This document shows positions 14,675-21,855 of a stretch of DNA of 30,421 nucleotides, piece by piece. The notes beneath the pieces are model-generated. The model worked only from the letters and a program-made list of their open reading frames with translations, ran no database searches and had not been told where the DNA came from. Within the stretch, counting starts at the first letter, position 1. Every line of letters begins with the position of its first letter. Both the position numbers and the translations under genes were made by a program. This DNA is from Baffinella frigidus (taxonomy: Eukaryota; Cryptophyceae; Cryptomonadales; Baffinellaceae). The stretch spans positions 830,849 to 861,269 of the forward strand of contig MU646308.1 of NCBI GenBank assembly GCA_026770585.1, written 5' to 3'.

Positions 14675-14873
14675 GTTCGACCCAAGCGTGCGGCTCCGGC
14701 GGCTCGGCATGCTCCCGGACGAGCCTCATAACCACCAAAACGAGCCTCATAACCACCAAAACGCGCTTCCCGACGAAACTTTGGCGCCACGCGAATCGCT
14801 GGGAAGAGAGGAGGGGCGTCGGAGCGTGGGCGATACGACGATGGCTGAGATTCACTCCGCCCTCGACGATCAG
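14675..14873 (+). CDS. Exon FDPSVRLRRLGMLPDE...IHSALDDQ
   Basis: The acceptor is CTCTCGCGCAG and the donor GATCAG followed by GTTTCGAGCCCC. The 199 nt are one base plus 66 codons. It begins FDPSVRLRRLGMLPDE, has a doubled 21-bp motif (EPHNHQN), then LAPRESLGREEGRRSVGD, and ends MAEIHSALDDQ. Not low-complexity and among the longest exons; no family recognised. The doubled EPHNHQN is flanked by CCCGACGA repeats, suggesting a small recent insertion. Confidence 0.65.
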
Positions 14874-14933
14874 GTTTCGAGCCCCTCCGCACAAGACTTT
14901 TGACTGGTTTCCCACCACGCACAACCACTTCGC

Positions 14934-15264
14934 AGCCACCGGGGGCTTCACGGATACAGTCCATCTAAACTATTTGACGCTGCCCACCGAGACAAAAGGC
15001 GAAAGTCGAACGTCTCAAAGCAAAAGTGGAACCTCTGTTAACTGAAGGTAACGGTGGAAATCTTATCCGTTGCCCTGGAACCTAACCGGAATTGCACCTT
15101 GAATTCAAGGCGAAAAGGTCTTCACTCGCTGCTACCACGTAGCAGCGGCCGAGTTCCTTTCCCCCCTGACATCCGGGGTAAACGCGGTTAGAATCTCATG
15201 CAAATGGATAAGATTCTAGTACAAATTGTTTAGATGGACTGTATCCGTGAAGCCCCCGGTGGCT
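14934..15264. mobile_element. Family A element A3, complete, perfect 37-bp inverted ends
   Basis: AGCCACCGGGGGCTTCACGG through CCATCTAAAC at 14934-14970 is exactly mirrored at 15228-15264. Inner arms also pair (ATCTTATCCGTTGCCCTGG versus the mirrored CAAATGGATAAGAT). The left arm is split by an inserted piece, about 14975-15055, that looks like a coiled-coil exon. No transposase; non-autonomous MITE type. Confidence 0.9.
14993..15047 (+). pseudogene. Coiled-coil fragment inside A3: KAKVERLKAKVEPLLTE
   Basis: An open stretch inside the A3 left arm reads QKAKVERLKAKVEPLLTE and meets GTAACGG, a fair donor. It is Lys-rich and A-rich in codons, unlike the other exons, and resembles IKAKVDALVTEG at 2862-2893. 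Probably a captured exon piece. Confidence 0.45.
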
Positions 15265-15282
15265 GCAAGGTGGCGTGTGCCC

Positions 15283-15420
15283 ACACCAGAACGGAACAGG
15301 ACCCTATTTAAAACCGAGATATTTTACAAGTGGGTACTTGTGTAGTAACTTTCGTGAGATTGGTCGGCTAGGACGGTTGACTGATCCAAACTATCCCTGG
15401 TACTAACCCTGCTGGTGACG
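15283..15420. mobile_element. Family F copy
   Basis: GGACCCTATTTAAAACCGAG, GTGGGTACTTGTGTAGTAAC and CTTTCGTGAGATTGGTC, parallel to 13661-13715. Ends before CACCAG, followed by GTGAAGAGACAGC (a short echo of the exon start at 16132). Confidence 0.6.
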
Positions 15421-15444
15421 CACCAGGTGAAGAGACAGCAACAG

Positions 15445-15590
15445 ACCTTAAACCCTAAACACTAAACCCTAAACCCTAAACCCTAAACCCTAAACCCTAA
15501 ACCCTAAACCCTAAACCCTAAACCATGAAGCATAAACCTTACACCATAAACCATGAACTATAAACCCTAAACCTAAACCCTGCTAGACGC
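15445..15590 (+). repeat. Near-perfect CCCTAAA array
   Basis: Eight consecutive perfect CCCTAAA units at about 15463-15522, then ACCATGAA/ACCATAA variants. The cleanest telomere-type array in the window. Confidence 0.95.
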
Positions 15591-15599
15591 GTTTCACCT

Positions 15600-15760
15600 A
15601 GGTTGGGGTTCAGGGTTGAGGGCCCTGAACCCTGCACCCTGCACCATCAGGATTTACGGTTTCGGTTTAGGGATTGGGTTTGGGGTTTGGAGTGTGGGGT
15701 TTCGGGTTTAAGGTTTCGGGTTTGGTGTTTCGGGTTTAGGGGGCGCGCTGCAGTCGCTGG
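15600..15760 (-). repeat. TTTAGGG/TTTCGGG-like stretch
   Basis: GGTTTGGGGTTTGGAGTGTGG and TTTCGGGTTTAAGG variants, G-rich on +, with GGGCCCTGAACCCTGCACC in the opposite sense nearby. A fragment CGCGCTGCAGTCGCTGGGGGG at 15732 resembles the LQSRGG part of the exon at 16132. Confidence 0.75.
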
Positions 15761-15789
15761 GGGGTGTAACCCCTTGCCGGACTATTCCT

Positions 15790-15880
15790 AAGTTGACGAG
15801 GACTCTTCCTAAGTTGACAATGCTGGGTGTGTGGTACAAATCCGTCAACTTTGGCGCGCGGACCGGCCCGGCCGCACCGA
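15790..15880 (+). mobile_element. Family C fragment
   Basis: CCTAAGTTGAC occurs twice, then GGTACAAATCCGTCAACTTTG and GCGCGGACCGGCCCGG. Confidence 0.65.
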
Positions 15881-15948
15881 ACTTGCCAGATCGTCCCTAA
15901 GCCCTCATAACCTGATCCAAGTGAGGCTCATCAAGCTCATAACCTGAT

Positions 15949-16080
15949 CCGGGGAAACCTATATTTCTTTCATTCGATGGCAATCAAAATTACTACACAG
16001 ATTCTTTAATATTACTAATAGGAACGAATTGTGTAGTAATTTTCGTTGCCATCAAATGAAAGAAAAATAGGTTTCCCCGG
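15949..16080. mobile_element. Family E element, complete palindrome, 132 bp
   Basis: CCGGGGAAACCTATATTTCT and the mirrored AGAAAAATAGGTTTCCCCGG form arms of about 57 bp, with AAAATTACTACACA...TTGTGTAGTAATTTTC in the centre. The phrase AACCTGATCC flanks both sides (15941 and 16085), compatible with a target duplication. Confidence 0.85.
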
Positions 16081-16131
16081 ATAAAACCTGATCCAGGTGA
16101 ATCGCCCCTAAGCCCTCATAACCTGTTCCAG

Positions 16132-16311
16132 GTGAAGAGTCTGCAGGAGCGGCTGGGGGCCTTACAGTCGCGGGGGGGCGCGGGGGGGTGGGAGCACGAG
16201 GCGGGAGAGGGGGCTCGTAACCTGAAAGCGAGCGAGGAGGCTCTTGACCTTGATAACCTGCAAGCCCGTCGAGAGGCTGAGAAAGAGCGTTTGGGGGAGA
16301 TGGAGGGGGAG
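16132..16311 (+). CDS. Long coiled-coil exon VKSLQERLGALQ...ERLGEMEGE
   Basis: The acceptor is CCTGTTCCAG; the donor is GGGGAG followed by GTAAAATCC. Exactly 60 codons, phase 0 both sides. It opens VKSLQERLGALQSRGG, then a Gly-rich break, then GARNLKASEEALDLDNLQ and ARREAEKERLGEMEGE. Heptad spacing of Leu is clear in both halves. One of the strongest coding calls in the window. The segment AACCTGATCCAGGTGAATCG just upstream is a short duplication of the junction. Confidence 0.8.
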
Positions 16312-16319
16312 GTAAAATC

Positions 16320-16480
16320 CCTACCCTGAACCCGCAACCCTGAACCCTGAACCCTAAACCTTAAAACCCCTAAACCCTAAACCCGCAACCCTAAACCCGC
16401 AACCCTAAACCCTAAACCCTAAACCCTAAACCTTAAACCCCAAACACGAAACACGAAACACGAAACACGAAACACGACAT
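16320..16480 (+). repeat. Telomere-like intron ending in ACACGAA repeats
   Basis: CCCTAAACC variants followed by five AAACACG units before the acceptor CATCAG. Confidence 0.95.
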
Positions 16481-16483
16481 CAG

Positions 16484-16525
16484 GTGGAGGAGATGTGCTC
16501 CGACCTCCGGGTTCTCGCCGCTCAG
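16484..16525 (+). CDS. Exon VEEMCSDLRVLAAQ
   Basis: The acceptor is GACATCAG; the donor is CTCAG followed by GTTATGACCCTC. 14 codons, phase 0. Two decayed copies of this exon-intron junction follow at 16750-16786 and 17362-17386. Confidence 0.65.
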
Positions 16526-16639
16526 GTTATGACCCTCAAGTGCCCAGTACCCCCCTACGCCCTACGGTAGGGCCCTAGGACCTGCCTAGGGCGAGTTAGG
16601 GTGAATATTCACCCTATGAGCACTTACGGGATCCCATAC

Positions 16640-16740
16640 AGCGGGCTACGAAGGGCTTTACAAAGGGCCTGCAAAGTTGACGGGTTTGGACCGCATACCC
16701 AGCAGGTCAATTTAGGAATAGTCAGCCAAAAATAGGGGGG
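16640..16740 (+). mobile_element. D fragment fused to a C fragment
   Basis: CAGCGGGCTACGAAGGGC (D end), then AAGTTGACGGGTTTGGACC and GGTCAATTTAGGAATAGTC (C). Confidence 0.6.
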
Positions 16741-16749
16741 GGGGGGGTG

Positions 16750-16786
16750 AGGAGATGTGTTCGGCCTCCGTGTTCTCGCCGCTGAG
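16750..16786 (+). pseudogene. Frameshifted echo of VEEMCSDLRVLAAQ
   Basis: GAGATGTGTTCGGCCTCCGTG and TTCTCGCCGCTGAG, one base shorter than 16491-16525, so the frame is lost, yet a donor GTTGTAACCCTC is kept. Copied again at 17362-17386. Confidence 0.6.
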
Positions 16787-16802
16787 GTTGTAACCCTCAA
16801 GT

Positions 16803-16962
16803 CACACAGTGGACCTCGAAGGGATTACTGAATAACCCCTAAGCGATAAGACCTATGACCCTACGGTAGGCAACCCATAGGGACATAGGGGGTTTCCTAC
16901 GGTTAAGGTAACTGAAACTCGGGCATTTCCTGCCCGACGATCCCTTCGTAGCCCGCTGTGTG
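16803..16962. mobile_element. Family D element, complete, 160 bp
   Basis: CACACAGTGGACCTCGAAGGG to CCCTTCGTAGCCCGCTGTGTGG, with GCGATAAGACCTATGACCC, the TACGGTAGGCAACCCATAGG core and a GGGCATTTCCTGCCC hairpin. Preceded by CCCTCAAGT, as is the copy start at 17400. Confidence 0.85.
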
Positions 16963-17029
16963 GAAACGTTCGGGCTGCCGTACTACATCCAACAAAGCTC
17001 CAATAGCCCCAATAACCCTGCCACTCCCT

Positions 17030-17200
17030 CAAAAGCCGATTCGGTCTCGCCAATTGGGGGGGGGGCGGGCTCGTTTTCACGGCAAAGTTGACAGATTTGC
17101 ACCAGACACCCAGAAGTTCCACTTTGGAATAGTCCCCGAACCTAGGGCGCCTGTGCCAGGGTCCGGGCATTGCATGTCAACTTAAGAATAGTCTGCCAAA
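17030..17200 (+). mobile_element. Family C element
   Basis: AAAAGCCGATTCGGTCTCGCC, AAAGTTGACAGATTTGCACC, then GTTCCACTTTGGAATAGTCC and GTCAACTTAAGAATAGTC. It has the full C layout with the right end doubled. Confidence 0.65.
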
Positions 17201-17206
17201 CCCGGA

Positions 17207-17337
17207 CCACGCCAGGCTCTTGGATAGGGTATGCCAAGCGCGTTCTTGGAGCCGTTTGTGCGGTCGGTTGTCGACTTTTGGCCCAAACCACCTGAAAAAT
17301 AGACTTTTGAAATACCCCCCCCCAGAGCCCTCTGTGG
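17207..17337 (+). mobile_element. Family K element K2
   Basis: CCACGCCAGGCTCTTGGATAG to AGAGCCCTCTGTGG. The body has GCGTTCTTGGAGCCGTTTG and GACTTTTGAAATACCC. Followed by GTAGTCTCTGAAGGCTGAAGG, which recurs at 17986. Confidence 0.7.
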
Positions 17338-17361
17338 TAGTCTCTGAAGGCTGAAGGCTGA

Positions 17362-17386
17362 TGGCCTCCGTGTTCTCGCCGCTGAG
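17362..17386 (+). pseudogene. Second decayed echo of the EMCS exon
   Basis: TGGCCTCCGTGTTCTCGCCG and CTGAG then GTTGTAACCCTCAAGTCACA, identical to 16763-16808 over about 45 bp. Confidence 0.6.
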
Positions 17387-17409
17387 GTTGTAACCCTCAA
17401 GTCACACAC

Positions 17410-17880
17410 CGCACCCGGAGGGGGAAGTCCCCGAGCTCTTAAAGGCCCAGGGTTTTATGGACTTGTACAGGCTATTTATAAGCTGGACATACAATCCTTT
17501 TAGAGATCTTCACGTCCTGAATTGCGTCGTTTCCTCTTGATGTTTGGAGCCGTCTATGAGAATATGGGTGCATGATTTTTAGGGTTCGAAAAAAAGGTCG
17601 TTGCAATGACCAAGAAGACGCGTTAAAAAAAACACAAAAACACTTTTGCGTCCATTAATAGAAAAAGAGTCACAACAACTAACTTTTGTGGGGTAAACAG
17701 TCCATCAATTCGAAATCCATTAATGCAAGCTAAAAATGTCGCATGTAAACAGCACACCATTTAACTATTCTTTTATATCTCCGACCGGTGAGATGTCGTG
17801 GCTGTTCTCCTCATCTTGTCTCCGAGAGGACGTGATGATGCGCTTTACACTATGCATATTATGCACAGTGCTTTGAGCCA
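17410..17880. other. Unique AT-rich stretch, nothing recognised
   Basis: No exon, no listed repeat family and no long frame. Contains short A-runs (17586-17640). The longest non-repetitive gap in the window. Confidence 0.5.
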
Positions 17881-17915
17881 TTTGAATTCTCGGGGATTCC
17901 CCCCCCCGGGCGCGG

Positions 17916-17985
17916 GTGGACCTCGAAGGGATTACTGAATAACCCCTTAGCGATAAGACTTTTCGGTTGCCTTAATCCCGTGTGG
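17916..17985 (+). mobile_element. Family D fragment
   Basis: GGTGGACCTCGAAGGGATTAC, then AACCCCTTAGCGATAAGAC. Same subtype as 16803. Confidence 0.7.
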
Positions 17986-18014
17986 TAGTCCCTGAAGGCT
18001 GAAGGCTGATGCAG

Positions 18015-18074
18015 GTGCGGGCTGTGAGGGAGGAGCGGAGCCAGGCGCAGGAGGCTCTCGCTGCCGTCACTCAG
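18015..18074 (+). CDS. Coiled-coil exon VRAVREERSQAQEALAAVTQ
   Basis: The acceptor is GCTGATGCAG; the donor is ACTCAG followed by GTGCCCTAC. 20 codons, phase 0 both sides, regular helical pattern. Confidence 0.75.
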
Positions 18075-18104
18075 GTGCCCTACACCACTCAGAACCGGAG
18101 GCTT

Positions 18105-18312
18105 CAATCCTGAACCCTCCTGAACCCTTTTGAATCCTCTTGAACCCTCCTGAACCCTTTTGAATCCTCTTGAACCCTCCTGAACCCTCCTGAACCCTCC
18201 TGAACCCTACCTCCTGAACCCTCCTGAACCCTACCTCCTGAACCCTCCTGAACCCTACCTCCTGAACCCTCCTGAACCCTACCTCCTGAACCCTCCTGAA
18301 CCCTACACCTCA
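18105..18312 (+). repeat. CCTCCTGAACCCTA satellite
   Basis: About nine CCTGAACCCTCCTGAACCCT units; at 18200-18305 a regular 28-bp period with TACCT. The same satellite is at 19430-19500, 19800-19860 and 22355-22460, and reversed at 18811-18888. Confidence 0.95.
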
Positions 18313-18316
18313 ACAG

Positions 18317-18361
18317 GAGCGGGCGCGGCTGGACGCGGGCGTGGAGGAGCGCCGCGAGGAG
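18317..18361 (+). CDS. Coiled-coil exon ERARLDAGVEERREE
   Basis: The acceptor is CTCAACAG; the donor is GAGGAG followed by GTTACCCCC. 15 codons, phase 0 both sides. Confidence 0.7.
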
Positions 18362-18419
18362 GTTACCCCCAACCCCGAAACCCTGAACCCTAATGCCTCA
18401 ACCCCAAACCCTAACCCCC

Positions 18420-18800
18420 AGACGCAAGAAGGTGCGGGCTGCCCCTTCCAAGAGCGTTAGGGTTCGGGATTTGGAGTTTCTTCCTCTCTCTCCCCTCCCC
18501 CCCTCTCTGTCCTCCCCCCCCTCCCCACCTGGCTGAGGCGAGCCAGGCAGTGTAGAGTGCTGGCTGCCCCCCGCCGAGGTCCGGGTACGAAGGCGGGTAC
18601 GGGTACTGGCTACCGCCCTACGACCCTGCCTACCGTAGCGCCCTACGGAAGGCGCCTTCGTACCCGTACCCGAATCCTGGAGGTTGGGCGGCACCCTTCC
18701 GCAGCCTGCCGGCGGCACCTAGCCAGCCTGCCGGCGGGGCGGCCCGCGGGTGTGGGGTTGAGAGTTTGGGAGCAGCGACTTTGACAGCTGCTTGCAGGAC
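18420..18800. other. Mixed intron stretch with duplicated TGCGGGCTGCCCC
   Basis: GGTGCGGGCTGCCCCTTCC (18433) and GTGCTGGCTGCCCCCCGCC (18557), a hairpin-rich GCCCTACG...CGTAGCGCCCTACGG patch at 18610-18650, and GCCTGCCGGCGG twice (18707, 18725). No exon accepted. Confidence 0.4.
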
Positions 18801-18810
18801 CTGTGAGGTG

Positions 18811-18888
18811 GCGGAGGGTTCAGGAGGGTTCAGGAGGGTTCAGGAGGGTTCAGGAGGGTTCAGGAGGGTTCAGGAGGGTTCAGGAGGA
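18811..18888 (-). repeat. GGTTCAGGAG satellite, reversed
   Basis: Seven tandem GGTTCAGGAGG units, the reverse complement of CCTCCTGAACC. Open on + as GGFRRVQEGS repeats, but most likely non-coding. Confidence 0.9.
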
Positions 18889-18937
18889 ATGGCGGAGTCC
18901 AGAGTCGACGCAGAGTCTGCATCCTCAATGCTCAAAA

Positions 18938-19035
18938 GCCGATTCGGTCTAGCCAATTTCGCGGGCCCGGGCTCTTTCTGGCGCCAGAGTTGACGGATTT
19001 GTACCGCAGCCCCAGAACGTCGACTTTCGAACAGG
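18938..19035 (+). mobile_element. Family C element
   Basis: AAAAGCCGATTCGGTCTAGCC, GGGCCCGGGCTCTTTCTGGCG, GTTGACGGATTTGTACCGC and CGTCGACTTTCGAACAG, in the usual C order. Confidence 0.7.
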
Positions 19036-19068
19036 CGGTGAAGGCGGGTGAGGGCGGCACCACTCGAG

Positions 19069-19113
19069 AATGCTAGAGGGGGCTATTTACATGTGGGGTT
19101 GTTGATACTCTCG
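19069..19113 (+). mobile_element. Family F left end
   Basis: CTCGAGAATGCTAGAGGGGG, then TATTTACATGTGGGGTTGTT. Ends just before the acceptor GGTGGCAG. Confidence 0.65.
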
Positions 19114-19121
19114 GGTGGCAG

Positions 19122-19160
19122 GTGCGGCGCCTCGATGCGCAAGTGGCGCGGGGCAAGGAT
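19122..19160 (+). CDS. Exon copy VRRLDAQVARGKD (interrupted)
   Basis: The acceptor is GGTGGCAG. Thirteen codons match the exon at 19345, then D-derived repeats begin (CACAGAGGGATACCAAGG). Likely a duplicate cut by the insertion. Confidence 0.5.
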
Positions 19161-19340
19161 CACAGAGGGATACCAAGGGGTTTTCGTGGCGGAGGGATAC
19201 CAAGGGATTTTCGTAGCGGAGGGCTACCAAGGGATTTTAGGACCACAGAGGGCTACGAAGCGATTTTCGGGCGCTGAGAGCTCGACATTCTCGGGCGCTG
19301 AGAGCCCGACTTTTTGGGGCGCTGAGAGCCCGACCACACC
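19161..19340 (+). repeat. Amplified family D left ends
   Basis: Four tandem GAGGG(A/C)TACCAAGGGATTTT units and three GGGCGCTGAGAGC(C/T)CGAC units: pieces of the D arm and inner hairpin, amplified separately. Confidence 0.75.
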
Positions 19341-19344
19341 CCAG

Positions 19345-19407
19345 GTGCGGCGCCTCGATGAGCAAGTGGCGCGGGGTAAGGACCAAGTGGCGCGGGGTGC
19401 TGAGACG
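19345..19407 (+). CDS. Coiled-coil exon VRRLDEQVARGKDQVARGAE
   Basis: The acceptor is CACCCCAG; the donor is GAGACG followed by GTCCGCCCTAACCC. 21 codons, phase 0, with an internal QVARG repeat. The tail LARGAET before GTGCGCCCTAAAC recurs at 19677-19697 after a G element. Confidence 0.65.
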
Positions 19408-19530
19408 GTCCGCCCTAACCCCTAATCCCTCCTGAACCCTCCTAAACCCTCCTGAACCCTCCTGAACCCTCCTGAACCCTCCTGAACCCTCCTGAACCCT
19501 GCCTCCGGAACGTTGCGCACAAGGACCAAG

Positions 19531-19676
19531 TTCCTCTCGAAAGTTGACTGAATCAGTTCCCTATTCAGCGTTTTCGTTCAATTAGGAGGCCTAATTGAAT
19601 TTACTATGCCTCAACTAATTTCTCCTATCCAACCTCCTTTTGAAAGGAACTGATCCAGTTATCTTCCGAGATGAAA
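19531..19676. mobile_element. Family G element G4, 146 bp
   Basis: TTCCTCTCGAAAGTTGACTG at the left, CCAGTTATCTTCCGAGATGAA at the right, core CAATTAGGAGGCCTAATTGAA. It no longer starts with GT. Lies between two copies of the preceding exon tail. Confidence 0.8.
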
Positions 19677-19867
19677 TTGGCGCGGGGTGCTGAGACGGTG
19701 CGCCCTAAACTCTGCTCCATAACCCCCCTCGCCCGAAACCCTACTCCATAATCCTCCTCAACTCTCCGCAATCCTCAACCCCCAACACTACTCCATAATC
19801 CCTCCTGAACCCTCCTCAACCCTCCTGAACCCTCCTGAACCCTCCTGAACCATACCTCCGGAACCAG

Positions 19868-19924
19868 GTGCGGGCGCTCGAGGAGGAGGCGGGGCGGGTT
19901 GCCGAGATGCGCGCCTCCTTACAG
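19868..19924 (+). CDS. Coiled-coil exon VRALEEEAGRVAEMRASLQ
   Basis: The acceptor is GGAACCAG; the donor is TTACAG followed by GTTACGAG. 19 codons, phase 0 both sides. A frameshifted copy with the same donor is at about 20200-20249. Confidence 0.75.
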
Positions 19925-19932
19925 GTTACGAG

Positions 19933-20085
19933 CTTATCTCAAAAAATCCCTTTTAAAAGTCCTTTTTCTAAAGTCAACTCCCCTACAAATCCGTCAACTT
20001 ATGTGTAGAGTAAAGAATAAGTTGACGGATTTGTGGGGGGGTCGACTTAGGAAAACGACCTTTAATAAGGGTTTTCTGAGATAAG
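19933..20085. mobile_element. Family C element in palindromic form, 153 bp
   Basis: CTTATCTCAAAAAATCCC and the mirrored GGGTTTTCTGAGATAAG are the ends. ACAAATCCGTCAACTTAT and ATAAGTTGACGGATTTGT sit at the centre. This shows that the GTTGACGGATTTGT motif of family C is an inner arm. Confidence 0.8.
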
Positions 20086-20092
20086 AGTCCTC

Positions 20093-20199
20093 CCGTACAA
20101 ATCCCGCACGACCGTTGAGCGTTCTGGTACAAACTTGTCGGGGGGAGTAACCGTCGTGGTACAAACCCCGTCAAGCGGCCAAACCGAGTTAAGGCTGTT
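20093..20199 (+). repeat. Family M repeats
   Basis: CCCGTACAAATCCCGCACGAC, GTTCTGGTACAAACTTGTCGG and CCGTCGTGGTACAAACC. Related stretches at 20290-20350 and 20618-20690. Confidence 0.55.
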
Positions 20200-20249
20200 C
20201 GGGGCGAGGAGGCGGGGGGCGGGGTGCCGAGATGTGCGCCACCCTTCAG
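20200..20249 (+). pseudogene. Frameshifted copy of the EEEAGRVAEM exon
   Basis: GAGGAGGCGGGGGGCGGGGTG then CCGAGATGTGCGCCACCCTTC, two bases longer than the original, so the frame breaks. The donor GTTACGAGCCC is kept. Confidence 0.6.
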
Positions 20250-20289
20250 GTTACGAGCCCTCCCGTATTTGAGGTTTAGGGTTTAGGGT

Positions 20290-20900
20290 TGGAGGTGCGA
20301 CGGTTGGGTGTTGTGGTACAAACTTTTGGGGGGTGCTAACCGTCCTGGTACAACATTCCTTGCTTAGTAACCCATGGAAGGGAGTCACGTCCGCCGTTAG
20401 GTCCCCCTCCGATGTGAATTCGTTGCACACATCGGGGAGGGACCAGACGCCCTGCAAGCCCCCCGCAGGGGCCGCCGGAGGCTTGTTAGGTCCCCCTCCG
20501 ATGTATTTTGAAACCGTGTTAAATCGCGGTATTAGAGTAGTAGTCAGTTGGCCATTTTTCAAAAGGCTGGGGGACCTCTCGAGGTCTTTTCTGGGGGTAA
20601 TGAAGAAGAAATAACAAGCTTCGTAACCGTCGTGGTACGGAACGTGCGTGGGTTAGTCAACCGGCCAAACCGACTTAATGCTGTTGTGGGAGAGCACCCC
20701 TTGAGACGCGTTCGTAATACAGGTCCTCTTGTGTAGTAATTTTGGTACAAATCTGCCATATGTATCATCAGCAATACAGATGGCAGACCTCGCCAATACA
20801 GATGGCAAGTGTTCGGCATCACGAGTTGCTCTGGTGTACTCATATATATATATATATATATACATACATAATTAATTGTAGAGTTAGTCAACTCCTGTTT
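20290..20900. repeat. M repeats, hairpins and an AT tract
   Basis: Includes GGTCCCCCTCCGATGTG mirrored by CACATCGGGGAGGGACC (20399-20443) with a second GTCCCCCTCCGATGT at 20490, an M copy, a stray TTGTGTAGTAATTTT (E core) at 20730, GCAATACAGATGGCA twice, and (AT)n at 20842-20862. No exon. Confidence 0.6.
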
Positions 20901-20903
20901 TCG

Positions 20904-21290
20904 GGCCCTCCTGAACCCTAAACACCCAAACCCTGGTTTGCCCTCCTAGGACGGTCTTGGGATGTCTGTATGGGGGCCTGGTCCCCGTCGAGGGCAAACG
21001 GTGCGTAGTTAGTGAGTTGACCACTCTCCGATAGGCCTAGGACCTTTTTACAGGGACTTGAAGAGGTTGATAAAGAAAAAGAAAAAGAAGAAAGAAGAAA
21101 CCCTGGTTTGCCCTCCTGAACCCCAACCCCAAAATCTGAAGCGGAGGGGGCCGAGGGGCCCGGCGGAGGCCTCCTGCGTTTATAACACAAAAAAATAAAA
21201 GTCGCAGGAGCCCCCCTACTTACCGTAGGCAATCCGTAGGCTCTAAGTACCTCGCTGGCTTTTTGCATTATCCTGAACCCCAACCTCTGA
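20904..21290 (+). repeat. CCCTGGTTTGCCCTCCTGAACC tandem units
   Basis: The unit recurs near 20930, 21100 and 21450, ending in CTGAAGCGG or GATTAG/AATCAG before GCGGAGG. The last three introduce copies of the AEAEG exon, so exon and intron are duplicated together. Confidence 0.7.
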
Positions 21291-21294
21291 TTAG

Positions 21295-21314
21295 GCGGAG
21301 GCGGAGGGGGCGGA
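21295..21314 (+). pseudogene. AEAEGAD exon stub
   Basis: After CTGATTAG: AEAEGAD, then cut by a D element. Start of the exon found whole at 21643. Confidence 0.45.
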
Positions 21315-21444
21315 CCCTTCAGCGATAAGACCTAGGACCATACGGTAGGCAACCCGTAGGGACATAGAGGGGGGTTCCTACGGATAAGGTAACGGAAACT
21401 CGGGCTCTCAGAGCCCGAAAATCCCTTTGTGGCCCTCTGTGTGG
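21314..21444. mobile_element. Family D element lacking the left end
   Basis: CAGCGATAAGACCTAGGACC, CATACGGTAGGCAACCCGTAG and CTCGGGCTCTCAGAGCCCG, ending GGCCCTCTGTGTGG. Confidence 0.75.
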
Positions 21445-21491
21445 ACACCTCAACCCTGGTTTGCCCTCCTGAACCCCAACCCCTGAATCAG

Positions 21492-21550
21492 GCGGAGACG
21501 GAGGGGGTGCGTGACGCGGCACTAGAAGAGGGCTCCCGCGCGGGGGAGGG
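21492..21550 (+). CDS. Exon copy AETEGVRDAALEEGSRAGEG
   Basis: The acceptor is CTGAATCAG. It matches the exon at 21643 but passes into a G element without a donor. Likely alternative or dead copy. Confidence 0.5.
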
Positions 21551-21554
21551 CATA

Positions 21555-21640
21555 GGAGATTCAATTAGGCCTCCTAATTAACTTTGTTTAGGCCTCCTAA
21601 TTAACGGGAACTGATGCAGCTATCTTTCGCGATGAAAATC
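21555..21640. mobile_element. Family G element, right part
   Basis: TTCAATTAGGCCTCCTAATTA doubled, then CTGATGCAGCTATCTTTCGCG and ATGAAAATCAG, which serves as acceptor for the next exon. Confidence 0.75.
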
Positions 21641-21642
21641 AG

Positions 21643-21715
21643 GCGGAGGCGGAGGGGGCGGAGGGGGTGCGTGACGCGGCGCTGGAAGAAGCCTCTCGCG
21701 CGGGGGAGACGGCAG
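21643..21715 (+). CDS. Coiled-coil exon AEAEGAEGVRDAALEEASRA...
   Basis: The acceptor is GAAAATCAG; the donor is GGCAG followed by GTCACCGCC. 24 codons plus one base (phase 1), ending GETA. The open base is completed by AG at 22672 to give Glu. Fourth and most complete copy. Confidence 0.7.
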
Positions 21716-21855
21716 GTCACCGCCTCCACCGAAAATTACTACACAATTCGTTCTTACTAGTAATATTTACGCATTTGTGTAGTAATTTTCGTTGCCAGGA
21801 AATGAAAGAAAAATAGGTTCCCCCGGATAACCCGGAGGGCTCCGGGACGCCGTAG
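21716..21855 (+). mobile_element. Intron-like unit with E core, 140 bp, GT...AG
   Basis: GTCACCGCCTCC, then GAAAATTACTACACAATTCG and TTGTGTAGTAATTTTCGTTG, then the right arm AATAGGTTCCCCCGG. Ends GACGCCGTAG and is directly followed by GTCCCCCC. Confidence 0.65.

Noticed and set aside
15445-15590. True chromosome end
   Set aside because: The CCCTAAA array is only about 60 bp of perfect units with gene sequence on both sides, and many similar degenerate tracts are interspersed, so it is internal.
15941-16094. Target-site duplication AACCTGATCC around the E element
   Set aside because: Kept only as compatible: the right copy is separated from the element end by a few bases, and AACCTGATCC also occurs at 15909, so it could be an older local repeat.
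18811-18888. Coding repeat GGFRRVQEGS
   Set aside because: It is the reversed CCTCCTGAACC satellite that is plainly non-coding elsewhere (18105-18312, 19430-19500); openness is explained by the unit.
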